A stretch of 64,000 nucleotides of DNA, from positions 16,775,896 through 16,839,895 of the forward strand of contig OY992837.1 of assembly GCA_963921425.1 (NCBI GenBank). The letters run 5' to 3'. A program made the translations under genes and the position numbers. The notes under the pieces are model-generated. The model did not search any database. It was not told where the DNA came from and worked only from the letters and a program-made list of their open reading frames with translations. This stretch comes from Dryas octopetala. Its lineage: Eukaryota > Streptophyta > Magnoliopsida > Rosales > Rosaceae. Below are positions 13,301 through 24,365 of this stretch, piece by piece (within the stretch, counting starts at the first letter, position 1; each line of letters starts with the position of its first letter).

Positions 13301-14687
13301 AGAGGATCACCATGCCTCAAACCCCTTGATCCACCAAACTTGCCCTCGGGCCTCCCATTCCACATTATAGAAAATTGACATACTGAAAACAACCGCTTAT
13401 CGATTTCCTCCACCTAACCCCAAGCCCTTTTTCCCCAAAACATATTCCAAGAAATCCCAAATTCAATCTTGAAAACAAACCCCTCTCTTCTTATTCCTCA
13501 CTTCCTCTACCACTTCATTGGCAATCAAATAACTACGTCTAAAATCTGTCTCCCCTTCAGAAAAGCATCCTGTGAGTTTGAAATTGTATCTCTCATAACC
13601 TCCCTCAACCGTAAAGACTATACCTTTGAAACTGTCTTATATAAAATTGAAACCAAACTTATTGGTCTAAAATCTCACTCTAATCGCATCTATTTTCTTT
13701 GGGATGACACAAATTTACATCTCATTAGTTACTGCATTAATCACACCATTAATAAAAAATTCCTCAAAGACCCGCATCAAATCCTTTTTCCCAGTATCCC
13801 TACAATGCTGAAACATTTCCAATTAGTAACCATCAGGTCCAGGAGATTTTCCTTTGCTACAATCATAAATTGCTTTCCTCATTTCTTCCTCGTACACTCT
13901 TTCCAACCAACGAATGTTGTCCTCACCAATGGAGCTCTTTTCCAATCCCTCAACTCTTGGCCTTGCGATCCCACAGCTGGCATACAACTTAAAAAAGTTT
14001 ATTACCTTCTCAGTGATCCTCTCATCCTCTACGATTGTCCCATCTCCTTGCCCCAATTTCTCAATCAAATATCTTCCTCATTGTATTAAAGAAATTAGAT
14101 TTAAGTCTTTCACAAGAATGTAGAGTTGTGGACCAGCAGCTTTCTCTCTGTCTTCAGTTTATCAGTTTCCCTACCAAGCATTTAATTATTTTCAGAGCTT
14201 GTTTGTGTATTGCCTGCTTCCTGTTGATCAAGTTTGCTTATACTGGGTATCAACTATTTTGAAGAATTTCAGTCTGATAATTATGGCCATATAACAGGTA
14301 AATGAGAAGGGGCAACTTCGCCTTAGCCGCCGGGCACTACTTCCGGATGCAGATCTAGAGAATGCCAGTGTAAAGCAGCCTACAGGTGACACCAAAGATA
14401 GTGCAGCTTCTAAGAAAACATCAGATAAGGGGGACTCAGCTGAAGAGAGCATTGAACTGCCCAAGGATAAAATTAGCACACCAAAATTTACAAGCTCACC
14501 TAAAAGTAATTCAGCAGAGAATACTCTGCTCCCACAAAAGAAGTTCATCCGGAGATTAGTCAACCCTGCCAGAGAGAGACCAACTGTCAACAAAGATAAC
14601 ACAAAGAAGAGCAGCAGTAAAGTAGTCAGTAGTGTCTCAGGCAAGGATGAAAACAGTTTAGTGAATGGAGAGGCCAACATAGGATAG
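1462..14687 (+). CDS. PNP2: Polyribonucleotide nucleotidyltransferase, mitochondrial (PNPase 2), 3' part of gene
   Basis: 3'-5' phosphorolytic exoribonuclease that degrades and trims RNA in plant mitochondria. Seventeen exons read in one continuous frame, all with AG/GT borders: 1462-1518, 3586-3699, 4682-4945, 5981-6055, 7541-7654, 8310-8402, 8922-9100, 9226-9409, 9578-9625, 9859-9931, 10862-10935, 11033-11140, 11228-11322, 11964-12027, 12178-12231, 12338-12379, 14298-14687 (stop TAG). This gives 675 visible residues, so roughly 300 N-terminal residues (transit peptide, first RNase PH core) lie before the window. In order: helical linker (1-145, with an acidic run), second RNase PH core (about 165-425) with GRRSDGR and the catalytic-type DMDFK near 356-360, KH domain with IGSGGKKV (about 418-478), S1 domain (about 487-556), and a Ser/Lys-rich tail ending [10 protein letters not shown]. 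The tail and overall order fit Arabidopsis mitochondrial PNPase better than the chloroplast form. No coding break is seen. A 3'-UTR intron (donor near 14790, acceptor near 15570) is possible. Confidence 0.95.
1985..2880 (+). mobile_element. LINE (L1-type) fragment with rearranged order, in a PNPase intron
   Basis: Broken frames encode typical plant L1 protein pieces. At 1995-2135 there is a late reverse-transcriptase segment (FFWGG, then GGLQIGNL). From about 2140 to 2880 comes a segment that belongs earlier in the protein: the endonuclease/RT linker ([31 protein letters not shown]) followed by the RT start ([20 protein letters not shown]). The C-terminal piece therefore lies before the N-terminal one. 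Several stops and frameshifts are present, so it is dead. Confidence 0.75.
2845..3075. mobile_element. Foldback / MITE-like inverted repeat
   Basis: Two arms of roughly 60-75 bp are inverted copies of each other. Around 2893-2920 the sequence is GCATTTCCATCCATTAAG; around 2997-3024 is its near complement, and the similarity continues outward through the TGTACTTTA motifs. There is no coding sequence. It directly follows the LINE fragment in the same PNPase intron. The family is not assigned and no target duplication was identified. Confidence 0.6.
4309..4354. repeat. (TA)n microsatellite
   Basis: Uninterrupted TA dinucleotide run inside a PNPase intron. Confidence 0.95.
5048..5403. mobile_element. 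TRIM element (terminal-repeat retrotransposon in miniature)
   Basis: It looks structurally whole at 356 bp. The terminal direct repeats, 5048-5174 and 5289-5403, begin TGTTGAGAG and match closely. The element starts TG, ends CA, and is flanked by a perfect 5-bp duplication GTATG (5043-5047 and 5404-5408). Just inside the left repeat, 5175-5186 reads TGGTATTAGAGC, a primer-binding site matching the initiator Met-tRNA 3' end. A G-rich tract precedes the right repeat. The 114-bp interior has no coding capacity and holds two copies of a segment with CCACGTG / CACACGTG motifs. It lies in a PNPase intron between the exons ending at 4945 and starting at 5981. Confidence 0.92.
9753..9779. repeat. (GT)n microsatellite
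   Basis: GT dinucleotide run in a PNPase intron. Confidence 0.95.
12640..14110 (-). mobile_element. LINE (L1-type) fragment in the last PNPase intron
   Basis: Minus-strand frames encode L1 reverse transcriptase. From 14068 downward: an ITEKVINFF region, [18 protein letters not shown], then an [11 protein letters not shown] segment and a KGRQILD segment. Further on (about 12880-12660) is the 3' region with [15 protein letters not shown] and the [10 protein letters not shown] end typical of plant L1 ORF2. Frameshifts and stops are frequent, and the central RT core is shortened. It is antisense to PNPase and makes the last intron about 1.9 kb. Confidence 0.85.
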
Positions 14688-16695
14688 TAAGGATATTTCT
14701 TTCTTGATTTTCTGGCAAGGATTATTTGTTGGCCCGTTGTCATGGTGAAAATGATAGTGCAATGCCTCCACACTAACAGGAAGAAATGGTATGAGTTACC
14801 TACTATTATATTTTTATAAATATTTCATAGATGCATGCATGTACATTATATCTGGTTTATATGATCCACGTGTCACATTAAGAAACGGGCATAAAAAAAG
14901 CCACATATTATTTAGTGATTCACTGGTATCTTCCAAAAAACGGCACAAGCAATTGATTACCTCATAAATTGTCCAAAATACTAATGAAAGTTCTTTTATT
15001 CATGTACATCTTCATTCTTTTTTTGGGATCGTAGCTTGAATTATGATAACAATAATGATCATGTTTCCAACATTGGCCATACGCAATTTTCATCATGGGA
15101 GTATCCAAATCCTTTCCATTTACAACATTATACTCCTGATACTGTCCAGTTGGATTAAATTTCAGGAAATGATACGGCGGTTGTCATGCTTGTATTTTGT
15201 CCTTTCTTTTTTGGTGGGCAGGGGGAGTAAATTTGATTTTGAGCATTTATCTGTGAATTTCACTTTCCATGGTATGTTAGAGAAAAAAAGAAAAAAGACA
15301 AGATAAAGAAGAGGAAGAAGGGGCAAGCCCCTCGATCGAATGGCAGCAGCCTGCCGTAGGCTTTGCGCCAAGGCCAGAGTAAGAGCCCCATGGGATGGGA
15401 AAGACCTCCCTTTGGAGGTTGAGGTTAATGTACCAGAGAAAAAAAAATGGGATTATGCATGTTGAGAAAATCATTTATAATTTGCATGGTTATGATTCAC
15501 TGATTGAGCTGTAAATGGTATATATGGTACTGTACTTGGGATTTTACTTTGGAATCTGTTTTTGACAGGAAATGGTTTATTAGCACGTTCCACCGAAAGG
15601 TTCGAATGCGTGCATTGTTGTGAATGTGTCACACTTTTACTACAGGAGGAACCTGACAAAATGTAGCCACATCATGTGTTCTTTTAGGGAAGGCTTATGC
15701 GCTGAGAAGTTTTGCTGAACCAATTGATTCTGACTTGATCAAGAACTCCATTTTGGTGTGGGGTAAAATTTCTTTGGTAGGTGCTTAAAATTTATTTCTC
15801 CTGCACGACAATTCCTTTTGCAATAGAGGAAGTCATGGTGCCTTGTCCATTATATTTTTCATTTTCAGTTATATGTGAAGTTACAGAATTCGTTTTTTGG
15901 ATGACTCGCTACATAATTTGTTAACATCAACATGGTGGTTTCTTTTTGTTGGCTATTGCTGTTGCACAATATTTTTGATGATCTGTTGTAAAACATCATA
16001 GCTGGGCTCCTTTGCTCCATTTTATAAACATTTTATTCCTTGGCTGTTAAGATCAAAAGCCTCGTGGCATAATTTACTTCTCCATGTTTCTCAAATTAAA
16101 CATTGAATTCATAAATTTCTTTTTGGAGGGGTAGCATCATTTGAATTAAAATAAATCAGGTTCTCTTTTGGATCATCAAAATATGTGTTGTCAAGGCACG
16201 TAGGAAGTGGGAGAACATTTGTTTATTGTCATTTAAAAACAAAGTGAGATCACTTTTATGTTTTTCCAGGAAAAGAAGTTTCTATATACTTTTATTTAAG
16301 ATGAGAGGGAGATCACGTTTTTTTTTTTTTTTTGGCTTTTTTTCTTCTCGATACTATAGGGGCCAAAGAACAAACAAAGTTCTAATGAATTGCCTCTTCC
16401 TAATAAGAAACCTAACATATTCCAACTTTGATCTCCTTGAAAGCGCAAACAATGGAATATTATGAAATTCATCCATGATGAAATGACAGACTGCATATTT
16501 TTCTATGTAAATGAATATGAAAACTTATCTAAGTTAGGTTCGATTCCCTCCAATATAACAAAAAAAAAAAAAGACTAAACATGGTGAATGAGAAAAGACA
16601 TGGAATATAACATATACAATCAAAATTATAAAACAATGTATTTCCTATATTTAGTTTCAATATTACAACAAACAGTCAAAAGGGCACTAAAAATC
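14688..16695. other. PNPase 3' UTR and intergenic sequence
   Basis: No gene is recognised. The first part is PNPase 3' UTR, possibly spliced (donor near 14790, acceptor near 15570). The PNPase and PIG-C genes converge here. A GC-rich island at about 15318-15430 stands out from its AT-rich surroundings and is unexplained. Confidence 0.5.
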
Positions 16696-17607
16696 TCAAT
16701 CTATTATATCAAAACAAAGCTTAGCCTCATCCCAAGGACCATTTATTTCAAATTTGTATTCCTGCATCCGTATAAGCCAATATGGACAGACTACAGTTAC
16801 AAAAATCAACAACCCTAACAACATCACAAAAAGAAACAAGTGCAGGGTATAAACAAAAGCCAATGTCGCAATCATCAGACAAAAAGAAAACCAAAGGTGT
16901 AAACGGAAAGAATACTTCTTTATACAGTAAGTAACCAATGGAGCAAAAAGGAAAACTTGCAAGGAGAAAAGCATGATACCAAAAACAAGCAGCCTTGATG
17001 GAAGGCGCGAAGCGATAAAAACTGAGGCCACAACAGAAGCATTTAAAGAGATGCAACTTGTCAATGTTGGATTGTGTAGAGCCCCTGGAGCTCTTACGGT
17101 GGATCCAAAATAGTCATGGAGGAAGAGATGGAGAACAAGGAGTGAAATTGTTACTACCCAAATCGAGTCTGAGCTAATGGATCTTGTAAGAGTTTGATAG
17201 ATGGGAGCCAAAAGATATAAGCCAGTGGTGAAAAAGGAAATATTGAGGAAGTAATGGAAGAGAAGACTGGGGGAAAGCATTTCTTGAGTTAAAAGAAGAA
17301 TAAGAAAACCCAATGCAAGAAGGGTGACATCCAGAAGCAAAAGTGAATTTTCAGTAAGAGTTGATCTGAGGGTGTAGGTCCAAACCAAACCTGTGAGAGC
17401 TACAATGCATAGATATTGGGAGATGGAAACTGAATCTTGCATCACCTTCAACATGTCCCTTTTAACAACATTGGCATTCGTGACCATATCTTCGAGAAAA
17501 GATTCACCGGTGTAATTGTCATCGAACCCAGGTTGCATCCCTCCATATGCCACTTTTCGCCATTTGCGTCCAGTGGGAGATGTGTTTTCAGTCATGCTGG
17601 TATCCAT
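16696..17607 (-). CDS. PIGC: PIG-C, GPI N-acetylglucosaminyltransferase subunit C (SETH1/GPI2-like)
   Basis: Subunit of the ER membrane complex that transfers GlcNAc from UDP-GlcNAc to phosphatidylinositol, the first step of GPI-anchor synthesis. The Arabidopsis homologue is SETH1, needed for pollen tube growth. One uninterrupted 303-residue frame. The chosen start is the Met of MDTSMTEN, because it gives the length of the family; seven in-frame codons upstream (Met at 17628) are less likely. The N-terminus carries the conserved block [12 protein letters not shown] followed by [15 protein letters not shown]. About eight hydrophobic segments follow, then the motifs FLHDYFGST and a Phe/Leu-rich C-terminal half. 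It is intact. The CDS is intronless and a 5'-UTR intron is likely (17662-17955). It converges on the PNPase gene. Confidence 0.95.
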   Translation of the reverse strand: MDTSMTENTSPTGRKWRKVAYGGMQPGFDDNYTGESFLEDMVTNANVVKRDMLKVMQDSVSISQYLCIVALTGLVWTYTLRSTLTENSLLLLDVTLLALGFLILLLTQEMLSPSLLFHYFLNISFFTTGLYLLAPIYQTLTRSISSDSIWVVTISLLVLHLFLHDYFGSTVRAPGALHNPTLTSCISLNASVVASVFIASRLPSRLLVFGIMLFSLQVFLFAPLVTYCIKKYSFRLHLWFSFCLMIATLAFVYTLHLFLFVMLLGLLIFVTVVCPYWLIRMQEYKFEINGPWDEAKLCFDIID

Positions 17608-18140
17608 TACGATCCAAACGTTGAGCAAAAAGGAAATCTGTGCTCAGTTCCAATAATAATCCTGAAGAGAAAACTTTGCTCAGTTGGTTTCAACGTGTCC
17701 AAAGTATATGAAAGATAGACAATGTAGGATGAAATATGACAAACTGTTAAAAAGAAATCTATCAACTTGAAGTTATTTTTGCCCCCAAATTTTTGTTGTA
17801 GTGAAACTAATTAACACCAAATATTCATATGAAATATCTCAGACAGAAAAACACAGATTGGCGATTTGGGTTTGAACACACACACACACAGCCCTACTAA
17901 CTAAACCTCTTGAGTTTGAAGCTCAAATTTGAAACCAGAGAAGAGAGAGATTTACCTGAACGCGATTTGGGGCTGCCAGTTTGCAATTTGGCTGCAGCAA
18001 GAGCGCCCGACTGAGAGAGCTACATCAGATTGAACTGAATCAAATTAGAACCATGATTTCATAAATAAAACATCAATTTAAATTATTCCTGAACACAAAT
18101 GTTCACAGAGAGAAATTACCTTGCGGTGGTGATATTGGGC
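17608..18140 (-). other. PIG-C 5' UTR with probable intron, and promoter-proximal region
   Basis: On the minus strand a good donor (GCGTTCAG/GTAAAT, exon end at 17956) pairs with an acceptor (CTCTTCAG/GATTATT, next exon start at 17661), giving a 294-bp intron in the 5' UTR. A second donor-like site (CCGCAAG/GTAATT) lies near 18119 and could end an alternative first exon. This is inferred from splice motifs only. Confidence 0.5.
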
Positions 18141-18411
18141 GATGGCGACCAAGACGAACGCAACGTGAAACGCATGAGATGGTTGGACTTGGGTACCAAG
18201 AAAGCAGGAAGGTTGATTTTGTCCTTCCAAAGAGAGAAAGGAAAGGAGGCCAGGAGGGACTTTTGTTGTCGCAACAAATCAAATTCTTTCCTCATTCATC
18301 CAACGATGGATCATAACGCCTGCATCACTGGATCATTGCTGGCCCAATTCTTCAGCCCACAAACCCTGTTAATCTTATTCCTCTAATTTTATTTTTATTT
18401 TACTGTTAAGC

Positions 18412-18799
18412 TTTTGAGTCAGTCTAATTTCGAATTTCGCCGAAATTTTCGTTTTTTTGAGGTCCCGAAATTTTATCACATATCCATTATTTTTCGCGAA
18501 ATTTCGAACTCGGAATATGTTTGTTTTTGTAAAATTTTGTCAAATTTCGTCGAAATTTCGTCGAAATTTCGTCCAAATCTGCTGTAACTAACACTAGCAG
18601 CCACAAACTGAGATCTTTCCCCCAAACTTAGATCAGCCCCAAATCTCCCCCAAACTCATATCTCCTTCTCACTTGGGAGTTGAGGCCGTGGAGGGAGGAA
18701 GAAAAGAAGGGAGGAAGAGAAGAGGGGCTGGGTTTTTGGTGGGTTTCGGTGGCGGCAGGGGCGAGATGAGGGTGATGGTGGGCTAGTGATGGGGATGCC

Positions 18800-18833
<34 letters not shown>

Positions 18834-20385
18834 CACGGGGGGGAGTTTGTGGAGAGAAAGGAAAAGAAGAAAGGGGTGGAGTGTGTGGAGAGAAAGGAAA
18901 AGAAGAAAAAAAAAAAAAAAAAAGGAAAGAAAGGGGAAATGGGGAATGGGGGACTGGAGCAGTTTTACTTTTACAAGTTAAAACAACTTTTTTTTTTTTG
19001 ATACAATATTAATTCACAAATTTTTTTGTTTTATATATTAAGGGGAGGGAAGGAATTTGTCTAGGGCCTTGTCCAATATTTAGATACCCATTAAACACTC
19101 ATTTGAAGGCTCACTCATTTTCCCCGGCCAAAAAAAGAGAAGGCTCACTCATTTTTCGTTAAAAAAAAAAAAACAATTGTACATGACAATTACACAATTG
19201 TGACTATATGCCAATTACAACTTACTTTTGATAATACTTGAGTTCTATTTACAACATAGTCTTTAGACTTTAAGCATAAATGTTAAGCTCTAAATTAACC
19301 ATTATAAATATTTATAAACTTAATTAAAAATATATAATTATTGAATGGTCATATAGTTGCCACAATTACAGATGTGGTCAACCCTTATCTACGGCTGCCA
19401 TATTCCAACTTTTTGGGAAAAAGATGAGAAATAGAAACTTAGAAAAAGAAGTGAGAAATTCAAAACCATGCATCCTTCTTTATATTAATTAGTGTGACTT
19501 ATTACGCAGATGGGTTGGGCATGTTTATTGTTGGAGGGTTGGAGTTTTTTTTTTAGGGGGATTGAATCCTCTGTTTATATTTATTGTTTTTTTTTTCTAT
19601 AATGGTTCCCAATAAACTTCCTCCTGACTATTAATATAGCAATGTGAGTGATATTGTCCTTTTTTTTTTTTGGTAAAAGATATTGCCCTTCTTTAATTAT
19701 AAGTATAAAATAAAAACAAATAATTTGGAAAACAAATGAAAAGGAAAGAAAAAAAAAAAAAAAAAGGTTTAGGGTTGATTGAGGTTTGGGGACTTTGGGC
19801 AATTAGAAAAAAAAAAAAAAAAAAAGTTTCGGGTTTCGTTTGGCCATTTTGGTGTTTCGTTTAGTTGTTTTTAAACCCTAATATATTTATATATAAAAAA
19901 TAATTAAAAATATTCTGAAGGGCCTAAACACTAATATCCTATATCATATCCTAAACAATATAAAGTATAGATTATAGAGTATATAGGGTTTAGTCTATAA
20001 ATTATAGAGTATAAAGAGTATTAAGGTATATAGAGTAGAGTTTAGTATTAGGATTTAGTCTATAGATTATAGAGTATAAATAATATACTAATTTTATTTA
20101 ACAGTATTTGTCCAGCGCACATTATATTTACCTTATATCATATGAAACCTACTATATAATTTGGTTTCTTCAATGTTTTTTTATAAATGTAGTAGATAAT
20201 ATGTTAAATAAACATATGGTCAAGTTTCATTCAAAATTTCCGTATTTTGATAGCAATTTCCGTTGTTTTTGTCTAATTTTATCGAAATCGAAATTTCCGC
20301 AAAAATTTCCGTCGAAATTTCCATAAAAAATTTCCGTCGAAATTTCCATCAAAAATTTCCTCGAAACCGAAATTTTACTCCTTGA
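18412..20385. mobile_element. Putative non-autonomous DNA transposon with subterminal TTTCGTCGAAA arrays
   Basis: Both ends carry clusters of a near-palindromic motif. On the left, 18430-18575, AATTTCGTCGAAATTTCG is repeated. On the right, 20225-20375, it recurs as AAATTTCCGTCGAAATTTCC in mirrored arrangement, so the ends are inverted relative to each other. The hexamer TTAAGC flanks both sides (18406-18411 and 20386-20391), but only as a weak possible target duplication. The 1.97 kb interior is AG-rich and AT-rich, with poly-A/T runs and no transposase. Family unassigned; boundaries approximate. Confidence 0.5.
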
Positions 20386-20391
20386 TTAAGC

Positions 20392-21389
20392 CTAAAATAA
20401 TTATACAACCTGCCCTTTCATCATTTCCAAGTACCATATGTATTATTCGAGCTCCAAGTACAACCAGAGATCGAATTCGAACATCAGTTTTCGGGTCTAG
20501 GAATTAAATTTTGACATATGGGATTCGAATCTCGAGTCTTAAAGTCCTAAGGGTCAGTTTTATATTATTGTGAGGTAAAGTAGTTGTGAGATAAAGTAAC
20601 CCTCCATCTGCTTATCTTGAATCCAAAAAACAGTTTAAGCTCAATTACAAAGTATACCTACCAACTATATGGGATATTTCAAATTGGTCCATAAACTATT
20701 AAATATTCTAAATACATACACAAATTATCAAAAACCTACAAATTAGCACTTATGCTAAAATTTACATCCATAAAAATGTTAAGTGCCACATGGACAATGT
20801 TGATGTGGCTATTGTTGATGATATGTGGTATACTATTAGGGGTATTTTGGGGAATACACAAAATAACACATGGGCCCACCACGTTCTCTCTTTCTCTAAT
20901 ATTGTAAGGCTAAGACGTGATGTTCCACCCCCCAACCCAATCTCAGAATCTTCTAGTACTCTCAAAATTGGGACTATTTGCGATTTACTCTCATTACCCA
21001 AATATCCCACTTTCCCCAGAATATCTCAATCTACCTAGAAGCAATATCAACTTGGTGGGTCGAAATCCATACCTTGCGAAGGTCGACTGGCTGATTGTTT
21101 GTCCATGGTATTTCTGGTGATTGAAAGGTATAGTGGTTGGGTCAATTTAAAAAGAAAATATGGTGGTTAATTGAAATGATTTTGTAAAGGGTGTGAGTTT
21201 ATGAGGACTTTGTAAGGGGTGATGGACTGTTGGTTTTGTAAGGGGTAATGACGTAATGGGATAAGGTTTTGGGCTTTGCGACAATATATATGGTCAAAAT
21301 GGGTGTCCCCTGGTTGGTGTATCAAGTTTGTATTCAAGCTTTTAATAATGATAATAAGATGCTTTTAACTTGTTGGCTAAATTGCTAAT
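20392..21389. other. No gene recognised
   Basis: AT-rich sequence with short open frames only. The 20640-21290 part (opposed short repeats, a TTTTGTAAGGGGT motif occurring several times) looks like degenerate transposon sequence, but no termini were found. Confidence 0.35.
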
Positions 21390-21800
21390 GAGTTAGGCTA
21401 TGCTGACCACCCTTAACTGGTGAGGTGACTATCCTAACACATGTTTTTAAACTTTTTTTCTATTTTACCCTTTATTGCAAAAATATGATAAAATCACCCA
21501 GATCCATTCGGTGGTCATCTACCGAAACATCCACCAATATTCGGTAGATAAGTGTCGAATAAATACAAATATTTCGACAGATAATTGTCGAATGCCTTTT
21601 TCATTTCCATTCTGTAGTTATCCACCGAATAATTCACCAATGTTCAGCAGATAACTGTCGAATAACCATAAATATTTCGGTAGATAACTGTCGAATGACC
21701 CGACGAACAAAATTAAATTTTTTTGTTATAAGGGTAAAGTTGAAATTTTGAAATAAAGTAGTTAACTCAGCAATTTATAGTGGTCGGAATAGCACTGACC
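21390..21800. mobile_element. TIR element (MITE) with TTCGGTAGAT minisatellite core
   Basis: 411 bp, flanked by a perfect 9-bp duplication ATTGCTAAT (21381-21389 and 21801-21809). The inverted ends share a GGCTAT..TGACCAC type sequence with a TGAGTTAAC/TGAGGTGAC block. The core at about 21507-21712 is six units of a roughly 33-bp repeat of form TTCGGTAGATAACTGTCGAA. No coding sequence. The same terminal pattern occurs in the element at 31206-31591. The 8-9 bp duplication suggests a hAT- or MULE-type parent. Confidence 0.8.
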
Positions 21801-22202
21801 ATTGCTAATATAGTGGACAATAAAAGTAAACCAATCCATTATATTAGTTTCGGTCACTAAAATATTCTTATTCTTTGGTCATGCAATGTAAGACAAATAG
21901 ACCAAAAAAATGGAAGGATGAAAATGAATGGGAGCAAAATCTGAAGAAATGAAAAAAAAAAAAAAAAAAAGATGGAGAGAAGTTACGAAGTAATAAAGGA
22001 GATGGAAGTATTAACTAAAGGAATGCTGAGATTAATAGAGAAAAATGGATGGGAGGTGTTGATTCTGAAATCGGGTTAATCCCGGTCAACAAAAAAAAAA
22101 AACAGCATAAATAATAACACAGATGATTTTATGGGGTTCACCCAGTTTGAGTTACATCCATGTAGAATACTTTCATTATATTTCATCGAATGAAAATATT
22201 AA

Positions 22203-22340
22203 GGACCTGGATCCTCTGCCTTGCTTCCCTGCAAGGCTGGTACCAGGTTCAATCTGAGCCTTTGAAAGACATAGTGTCAAGGGCTCATATTTGAGCATGG
22301 TACCTGCCTTGCAGAGAAGCAAGGCAGGGGATCCAGTTCC
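22203..22340. mobile_element. Small MULE-like foldback MITE
   Basis: 138 bp, almost entirely two inverted arms: the left end GGACCTGGATCCTCTGCC and the inverted right end GGAACTGGATCCCCTGCC. It is flanked by a perfect 9-bp duplication AAATATTAA (22194-22202 and 22341-22349). The 9-bp duplication points to a Mutator-like parent. The termini resemble those of the larger element at 25461-26283. Confidence 0.88.
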
Positions 22341-22543
22341 AAATATTAAATTGTAGAGAGAGCGTTTGACTTGTGTAAAGGCCTAAAAAGTAAAAAAGTG
22401 AATCATCCTTCCTTGGGGTCAACGAGCCTATATATAGGTAAAGAACCATACAAATGGGTGGTTGTTATCTCTTCATATTGAGCACTTCGGGAGTATGAGC
22501 ATTATGAGTGGATGAGTACGCCGAGTTAATGAGCACTCTGAAG

Positions 22544-22934
22544 TAGGGATGGCGGGCGGGTTTGCCAATATCATACCCGTTCCATTGGGTAATCGGTCCC
22601 CATCAAGGGTATTTGGGCCTCTATTATTATTTTTTAAAATAATTTTTTTATTAATAACATACCAAATTAACATAAATATATAATATAATAGACGAAATAT
22701 ATTAAATTTATTATATTATATTACAATAACACTAAATCATAAAGATAACTTTATTAAATTTAAAAATATGCAACAAAAATTAAGATAATAAATTAAAATA
22801 TAATTATATAATATAATATTTTTATTAAACGAGAATACGGGGCGGGGCGGGGACGAGGATGGTATTACCATACCCGCTTAATCGGGGCGGGTCCCCACGG
22901 AGATTTTCAGGAGCGGGGAATTTTGTCATCCCTA
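22544..22934. mobile_element. hAT-like MITE
   Basis: 391 bp with ends TAGGGATG...CATCCCTA and a perfect 8-bp duplication CTCTGAAG (22536-22543 and 22935-22942). Inside the ends are GGGCGGGT / ACCCGC blocks in inverted arrangement around an AT-rich centre. These features fit a widespread plant hAT MITE type. No coding sequence. Confidence 0.9.
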
Positions 22935-22942
22935 CTCTGAAG

Positions 22943-24365
22943 GATGAGCCTCATGCAGGATGAACACTTTGAGATGATGAGCCTCATGTAAGATGATTTT
23001 TTCAAATAAAGTGGTCGGGTAATCATTTGATGAGAACTCCAAAAGATGAGGCTTCAAATATGATTTGGCCATCCTTATATATGTTGTCCCTCGTATGAAC
23101 CCAACTGTTGGTTTATAAATTAATAAGCATTTTTGTGCGTAAAAATCGAACCACACCACACTACCCGAATTTGATTATTTTATTTGGTCCATTTAATTGG
23201 TTAGGAAAAAATTTACAAAAATGACATGAATTTTAAGTCATGTGTCAATTAAGAATATGAATTTTGTTTTGTGTCATTATGCACTTTTTAACTTTCATTT
23301 TGTGTCAAACTGGTCAACTTTACTTTTTATGTTAAAAATTCTCATTTTTAATGGTAAAATAGATAATTGACATTTTTATTATAATTAATCTAATATAGAC
23401 CCTTATTAAAATAAAATAAAAAAATTCCCTTCTCTCTCTCTCAAAAATAAAAAAGGGTAGTATAGTAATTTGAAAGTAGGGTTTTAGGGTTCATCTAAGT
23501 TCACTTGTGAGTTATAAGAACGCTTCCCAATGGCTATCTTCATTTCTCCTTGAGCATATAGCAGTGCGGCTCTCAGATCTCTGTACCCTCATCACCACCA
23601 CTGCTTTCAAGGTCATCAACTTTCTCTCCATGCACCCAATGTTCAAAATATCGGCCGTGAGGATATTATCGGGACTCCAAAATAAGGAAATATCAATATT
23701 GGCCGCCGTCCACAAATACAAACACATAATTTTTAAATGAAACTTTAGGAAATGCTAAATAAATCCTCAATGCATGTATTAAACATACAAGTGCCATAAA
23801 TTATGGTCCATTGTATATGATATGTAGGGGATATAATACACTTCAATCTCAAGTTTGAAAAATAAAATTGAACTATAATAGATAATTAATGCATATACAA
23901 TATGAAAGATTGAACACATTAGTGTCAACCTCCAATATAAAAAAAGGCATGTCCAATAAGAAATATTAGTAAACAATAAAGCTATTAAAAAAATAAATAA
24001 ATAACAAGCCTATAATCAAATAAAAAACACAACTATTAAAAAAGAGAAAATTATATAAATACAAATATTATTAGATTAAAAACAATCAAACCATTTCCAT
24101 ATACATTTTTTTATTTGTTATTATTAGAATGTCGTTCCCTATTAAATGAGAATGTAGAACTGAGAAATTTAATTAGTAAAAAACTGCACACAAAAAAAAA
24201 AAAAACTAATAAAACCCCCAAATTTAATGTGTTTAGGTTTAATTTTTTTTTTTTCAACCCACTATTTGTAATAGAAGTTTTAGCCCAACCCACTATTTGT
24301 AGTAGAAGTTTGTGCCCAACCTATTAATCAGAAACCTATAAGGCCCAATACGCAATAATCAATTC
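22943..24365. other. No gene recognised
   Basis: AT-rich. A short open stretch at 23507-23740 has near-coding composition but matches nothing I recognise. The remainder looks like decayed repeats. Confidence 0.35.

Noticed and set aside
13469-14089. 206-residue plus-strand open frame
   Set aside because: It is the antisense of the minus-strand LINE reverse transcriptase fragment, which has real domain matches.
14228-14773. 181-residue minus-strand open frame
   Set aside because: It overlaps the last PNPase exon in antisense; the PNPase reading is strongly supported and this is its shadow.
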